A stretch of 64,000 nucleotides of DNA. Origin: Curtobacterium sp. BH-2-1-1. GTDB lineage: Bacteria; Actinomycetota; Actinomycetes; Actinomycetales; Microbacteriaceae. A program made the translations under genes and the position numbers. This document shows positions 61,108 to 64,000 of the stretch, in pieces; position 1 is the stretch's first letter; each line of letters opens with the position of its first letter. Below the pieces are notes generated by a model that had not been told where the DNA came from, did no database searches, and worked only from the letters and a program-made list of their open reading frames with translations. The stretch covers positions 2,542,001-2,606,000 of the forward strand of contig NZ_CP017580.1 in assembly GCF_001806325.1 (NCBI RefSeq), written 5' to 3'.

Positions 61108-62532
61108 ATGTCGAGCCTCCAGACCTCCCTGCTCATCCTCGGTGCCAGCGGCGACCTGTCCAAGCGGCTCCTGCTGCCGGGCCTGGCCACCCTCCTCGAG
61201 GTGAAGGACGACTGGGACGTCCAGCTCGTCGGAGCCGGCGTGGAGGACATCTCGGACGCCGACTGGAAGGCGCAGGTCCGCGAGTCCTTCGAGAACGCGC
61301 AGGCGTCGAAGAACGAGGAGGACGAGGGGGCTGCCGACGGCGGTGAGCGCCTCAGCAAGCGGCTCCTGGGTGTCATCGACGCCTCGAGCTACCGCAAGGC
61401 CGACGTCACCGACGCCGACGACCTCCGGACCCTGCTCGGCGACTGCCGGTACGACCCCGCGATCTACTTCGCCCTGCCGCCCGCCGTCACCGAGAAGAGC
61501 TGCGAGGTGCTCAAGGACCTGGACCTGCCGTCCGGGACGCGCCTGGCGCTGGAGAAGCCGTTCGGCACCGACGCCGAGAGTGCCGAGCACCTCAACGACG
61601 TGCTGCACTCGTTCCTCCCCGAGGAGCGCATCCACCGGGTCGACCACTTCCTCGGCCGGTCCACCGTGCTGAACCTGCTCGGCCTCCGCTTCGCGAACCG
61701 CATCATCGAGCCGCTGCTGTCGTCCGCGCACGTCGCCCGCGTCGACATCGTCTACGACGAGACGCTCGGACTCGAGGGGCGTGCGCGCTACTACGACAAG
61801 GCGGGTGCGCTCGTCGACATGATCCAGAGCCACCTGCTCCAGGTGATGGCCGTGGTCGCGATGGAGGCGCCGGCGTCGATCGACGCGGACGACCTGCGCA
61901 CCCAGAAGGAGCTCGTGCTCCGTGCCGTCCGGCCGTGGGGTGGCGACGTCGTCGCGGCGGGCAAGCGCGCCCGGTACACCGCGGGCACGATCGGCGACCG
62001 CTCGCTGCCGTCGTACGCCGACGAGGACGGCGTGGACCCGTCCCTCGGGACCGAGACGCTCGCGCAGCTCACCCTCGAGATCGCGAACTGGCGCTGGGCC
62101 GGGGTGCCCTTCACGCTGCGGTCCGGCAAGGCCCTCGCCGAACAGCGCCGCGAGATCGTGATCACCTTCAAGGACTCGCCGCACGTGCCGGTCGGCCTGC
62201 ACGGTGCGGAACTGCCCGACCGGCTCCGGATCTGGATCGCACCGGACGAGATGCAGCTCGAGCTCAACGTCAACGGCGCCGGCGACCCGTACACGATCGA
62301 CCACACGAGCCTCGACGTGACGTTCAACCCCGGACGCCTCAGTGCCTACGGCGAGGTGCTCGCCGGGGTGCTCGAGGGCGACGCCACCCTGTCCGTCCGC
62401 GGGGACAGCGCCGTGCAGGGCTGGAAGGTCGTCGAGCCGTTCCTGCAGGCCTGGCGCAGCGGGAAGGCCCCGCTCGACGAGTACCCGGCAGGCTCCGAGG
62501 GACCCGGTTCCTGGGACAACATCGACTGCTGA
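61108..62532 (+). CDS. zwf: Glucose-6-phosphate dehydrogenase-family protein
   Basis: A 474-residue G6PDH-family enzyme, which normally oxidises glucose 6-phosphate with NAD(P)+. The cofactor site is LGASGDLSKRLLLPGL, LEKPFGTDAESA follows, and the active site is RVDHFLGR with D179 and H180. R184 stands where the family has the phosphate-binding Lys. H242 in MIQSHLLQ is the expected catalytic base. TACGTT at 61095-61100 lies 7 nt before the ATG. No tal, tkt or opcA neighbours are present, so this may be a paralogue of the main enzyme. Confidence 0.85.
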   Translation: MSSLQTSLLILGASGDLSKRLLLPGLATLLEVKDDWDVQLVGAGVEDISDADWKAQVRESFENAQASKNEEDEGAADGGERLSKRLLGVIDASSYRKADVTDADDLRTLLGDCRYDPAIYFALPPAVTEKSCEVLKDLDLPSGTRLALEKPFGTDAESAEHLNDVLHSFLPEERIHRVDHFLGRSTVLNLLGLRFANRIIEPLLSSAHVARVDIVYDETLGLEGRARYYDKAGALVDMIQSHLLQVMAVVAMEAPASIDADDLRTQKELVLRAVRPWGGDVVAAGKRARYTAGTIGDRSLPSYADEDGVDPSLGTETLAQLTLEIANWRWAGVPFTLRSGKALAEQRREIVITFKDSPHVPVGLHGAELPDRLRIWIAPDEMQLELNVNGAGDPYTIDHTSLDVTFNPGRLSAYGEVLAGVLEGDATLSVRGDSAVQGWKVVEPFLQAWRSGKAPLDEYPAGSEGPGSWDNIDC

Positions 62533-62559
62533 CGGACCGCGCGGCGTAGGTTCCGACGC

Positions 62560-63345
62560 GTGACCACGATCGACGACGTCCTGCAGACCGTTCCCGAACC
62601 CGCCGGAGCCGACGTGCGCGTCGATCCCGTCCGCTACGACCACGAGGGCACCCCGCTGCTCGGCGTGCTGGCGAAGGACGCGGCGATCGCCGGTCGTCGC
62701 CCGGCCGTGCTCGTCGTCCACGACTGGCACGGCGTCAACGGGCACGTCGAGGCGCGCGTCACGATGCTCGCCCGCCTCGGGTACGTGGCCTTCGGCGCCG
62801 ACGTCTACGGCGAGGGCGTCCGGCCGGGCGACGACACCGCCGCCCAGGTCGCCGGGTCGTTCTACCAGGACCTCCCGCTCATGCGGGCCCGCGTCCGCGC
62901 CGGCCTCGACCGCCTGCTCGGGGACCCCGACGTCGACCCCGCCCGGGTCGTCGTGATGGGCTACTGCTTCGGCGGATCCGCCGCGCTCGAACTCGCGCGC
63001 ACCGGGGCCGACCTCGTCGGCGCGGTCTCGTTCCACGGCGGGCTGCTCACGCACGACCCCTCCGACGCGGCCGCGATCCGCGCGAAGCTGCTGGTGCTCA
63101 CCGGCGCATCGGACCCGGTCGTCCCCGACGAGAGCGTCGTCGCGTGGGAGGACGAGATGCGGGCCGCGCCCGAGGTCGACTGGCAGCTCGTGAGCTACGC
63201 CGGTGCGATGCACGCCTTCGCAGTGCCCGGGACGGACGCACCGGACCACGGTGCGCAGTACCAGGCGCGTGCGGACCGTCGGTCGTGGCGGGCACTCGAG
63301 GTGTTCCTCGCCGAGGTCTTCGACGAGGAGCTCGCCGCGCTCTGA
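62560..63345 (+). CDS. Dienelactone hydrolase family protein
   Basis: A 261-residue alpha/beta hydrolase. The nucleophile elbow GYCFGG has a catalytic Cys, as in dienelactone hydrolases, with SDPVVPDES for the Asp and AMHAFAVPG for the His. AVLVVHDWHGVNGHVEARVTML carries the oxyanion region. TAGGTT at 62547-62552 lies 7 nt before the GTG start. There is no aromatic pathway nearby, so the substrate is unknown. Confidence 0.9.
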   Translation: MTTIDDVLQTVPEPAGADVRVDPVRYDHEGTPLLGVLAKDAAIAGRRPAVLVVHDWHGVNGHVEARVTMLARLGYVAFGADVYGEGVRPGDDTAAQVAGSFYQDLPLMRARVRAGLDRLLGDPDVDPARVVVMGYCFGGSAALELARTGADLVGAVSFHGGLLTHDPSDAAAIRAKLLVLTGASDPVVPDESVVAWEDEMRAAPEVDWQLVSYAGAMHAFAVPGTDAPDHGAQYQARADRRSWRALEVFLAEVFDEELAAL

Positions 63346-63435
63346 GGGCCGACACGCCGATGGCGGGCTCGGGGCGGCCTCGATTGGCGTTCGGGGCCGC
63401 AGCTGTTGTAGAGTCTTCCACGGCCGCAAGGCCAC

Positions 63436-63508
63436 GCGCTCGTAGCTCAATGGATAGAGCATCTGACTACGGATCAGAAGGTTGGGGGTTCGAGTCCCTT
63501 CGAGCGCA
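63436..63508 (+). tRNA. tRNA-Arg(ACG)
   Basis: Acceptor GCGCTCG (63436-63442) pairs with CGAGCGC (63501-63507), discriminator A 63508. The anticodon loop CTACGGA gives ACG, and the T-arm is GGGGTTCGAGTCCC. No CCA is encoded. TAGAGT at 63409-63414 is a possible -10. Confidence 0.96.
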
Positions 63509-63526
63509 CTGCACCACCGAACCGAT

Positions 63527-63559
63527 CGAAGGCCCCGTCGCACCGCGACGGGGCCTTCG
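63527..63559 (+). terminator. Terminator of tRNA-Arg
   Basis: A perfect 15-bp stem (CGAAGGCCCCGTCGC and complement) with ACC loop, 18 bp after the tRNA. Confidence 0.85.
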
Positions 63560-63601
63560 TCGTTCCTGGCCTGGCCTGGCGTGGCCCGGGCCGGAGCCGC
63601 G

Positions 63602-63862
63602 TCAGCGCAGGCGCGCCGCCTGCTGCCGGTCCTTCTCGTGCTCCCGCACCACCGCGCTCACCGCGAGCCACAGGAGCAGCGACACGAACCACCAGAAGCT
63701 CACCACGGCAGCAGCGCCGGCGAGCGACGCCGCGAGCGGCACGAGCTCGACCGAGTCCGGTCCCTTGCCGAAGATGACGATCGCCGAGACCCAGAGCCCG
63801 ATCGCCGCCAGCAGGGAGACGATCCACACGACCAAGAGACCGTCGCGCCACCCGTTGTCCAC
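63602..63862 (-). CDS. Small membrane protein, function unknown
   Basis: An 86-residue protein with two helices (about 9-30 and 41-68) and an Arg/Gln-rich tail (REHEKDRQQAARLR). GTG 63862 is supported by TACGGT on the minus strand (63869-63874), 6 nt upstream, a leaderless arrangement. No family recognised. Confidence 0.7.
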   Translation of the reverse strand: MDNGWRDGLLVVWIVSLLAAIGLWVSAIVIFGKGPDSVELVPLAASLAGAAAVVSFWWFVSLLLWLAVSAVVREHEKDRQQAARLR

Positions 63863-63918
63863 GGGACCACCGTACCGGAGCGTCTGCACAGGAACGCCGC
63901 GGACGCCGAGCAGCCCGG

Positions 63919-64000
63919 TCAGGACAGGTTGATCGCCACGATCAGCGCGACGAACCCGAGCGTCACCGTCCCGACGATGAGCACCGTCCCGGCACCCCAG
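63919..64000 (-). CDS. C-terminus of a membrane protein, cut by window edge
   Basis: The last 26 codons read WGAGTVLIVGTVTLGFVALI and end VAINLS then TGA. A single hydrophobic helix with no charged tail. Too short to name. Confidence 0.5.
   Translation of the reverse strand, partial: WGAGTVLIVGTVTLGFVALIVAINLS

Noticed and set aside
58936..63543. A 1535-codon open frame on the minus strand
   Set aside because: Only the part up to 59859 is a real gene (the isomerase). The rest runs antisense to G6PDH and the hydrolase and is open only because GC-rich codon bias removes stops.
1..64000. Insertion sequences, prophage or conjugative genes
   Set aside because: No transposase, integrase, phage structural or relaxase motif was seen in any convincing coding region.

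Overview
The window is very GC-rich (roughly 70 percent by eye) and has the coding style of a high-GC actinobacterium: many GTG starts, ATGA/GTGA stop-start overlaps, Tat/lipoprotein secretion, a DtxR-type iron box, and a TANNNT -10 hexamer 6-7 nt before the start codon of at least ten genes (leaderless transcripts). Gene content (efeUOB, DUF58/transglutaminase operon, phosphatase/DUF3090/SCO1664 trio, several LacI sugar modules) fits Microbacteriaceae; a Curtobacterium-like organism is my best guess, from gene content and style only. The region looks chromosomal. I see no insertion sequence, prophage, CRISPR array or plasmid gene.

Layout. 1-2.1 kb: a cytochrome b561/molybdopterin oxidoreductase fusion and a membrane protein, divergent from a gene that runs off the left edge. 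2.1-9.3 kb: housekeeping block (MarR, pheA, lipid kinase, serS, HAD phosphatase, tRNA-Ser(UGA), acetyltransferase, MTA/SAH nucleosidase, GrpB). 9.5-10.8 kb: divergent SDR/HxlR pair. 10.9-16.8 kb: LacI-controlled sugar ABC uptake without its own ATPase. 17-21.1 kb: fucose module (mutarotase, LacI, aldo/keto reductase, divergent GH29 fucosidase). 21.2-25.7 kb: TetR, BLUF photoreceptor, MFS, two-component system. 25.8-29.7 kb: ABC exporter, then the phosphatase/DUF3090/SCO1664 trio. 30.1-33.5 kb: AAA ATPase plus VWA protein. 33.7-38.3 kb: MFS, GntR, LCP protein, tRNA-Ser(GCU). 38.5-45.3 kb: MFS/MarR pair, GH18-like lipoprotein, S51 peptidase, third LacI module. 45.5-50.2 kb: MoxR/DUF58/transglutaminase operon. 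50.3-56.2 kb: TetR, TRIC-type channel, iron-regulated efeUOB. 56.5-64 kb: wall-anchored nucleotidase, isomerase/dehydrogenase pair, G6PDH-like enzyme, dienelactone hydrolase, tRNA-Arg(ACG), small membrane proteins.

How parts work together. Three LacI regulators each sit by sugar-catabolic genes, and each module carries its own palindromic operator (core CACGTG, CGAAACGTTTCG, or CTCTGGAACGTTCCAGAG). The efe genes form an acid/ferrous iron uptake system under a DtxR-like box.

The most unusual thing in the window is not a gene. Many intergenic gaps contain long, mostly perfect inverted repeats. One family (core arm CTGGAGGCGCGG) recurs in seven gaps and is split around a terminator in an eighth. 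A second family lies beside it twice, and five further unrelated long palindromes and one tandem array of small palindromes also occur. They lie at operon ends or just upstream of genes and none was seen complete inside a gene. They look like a REP-like dispersed palindrome system, and no enzyme for moving them is visible here.
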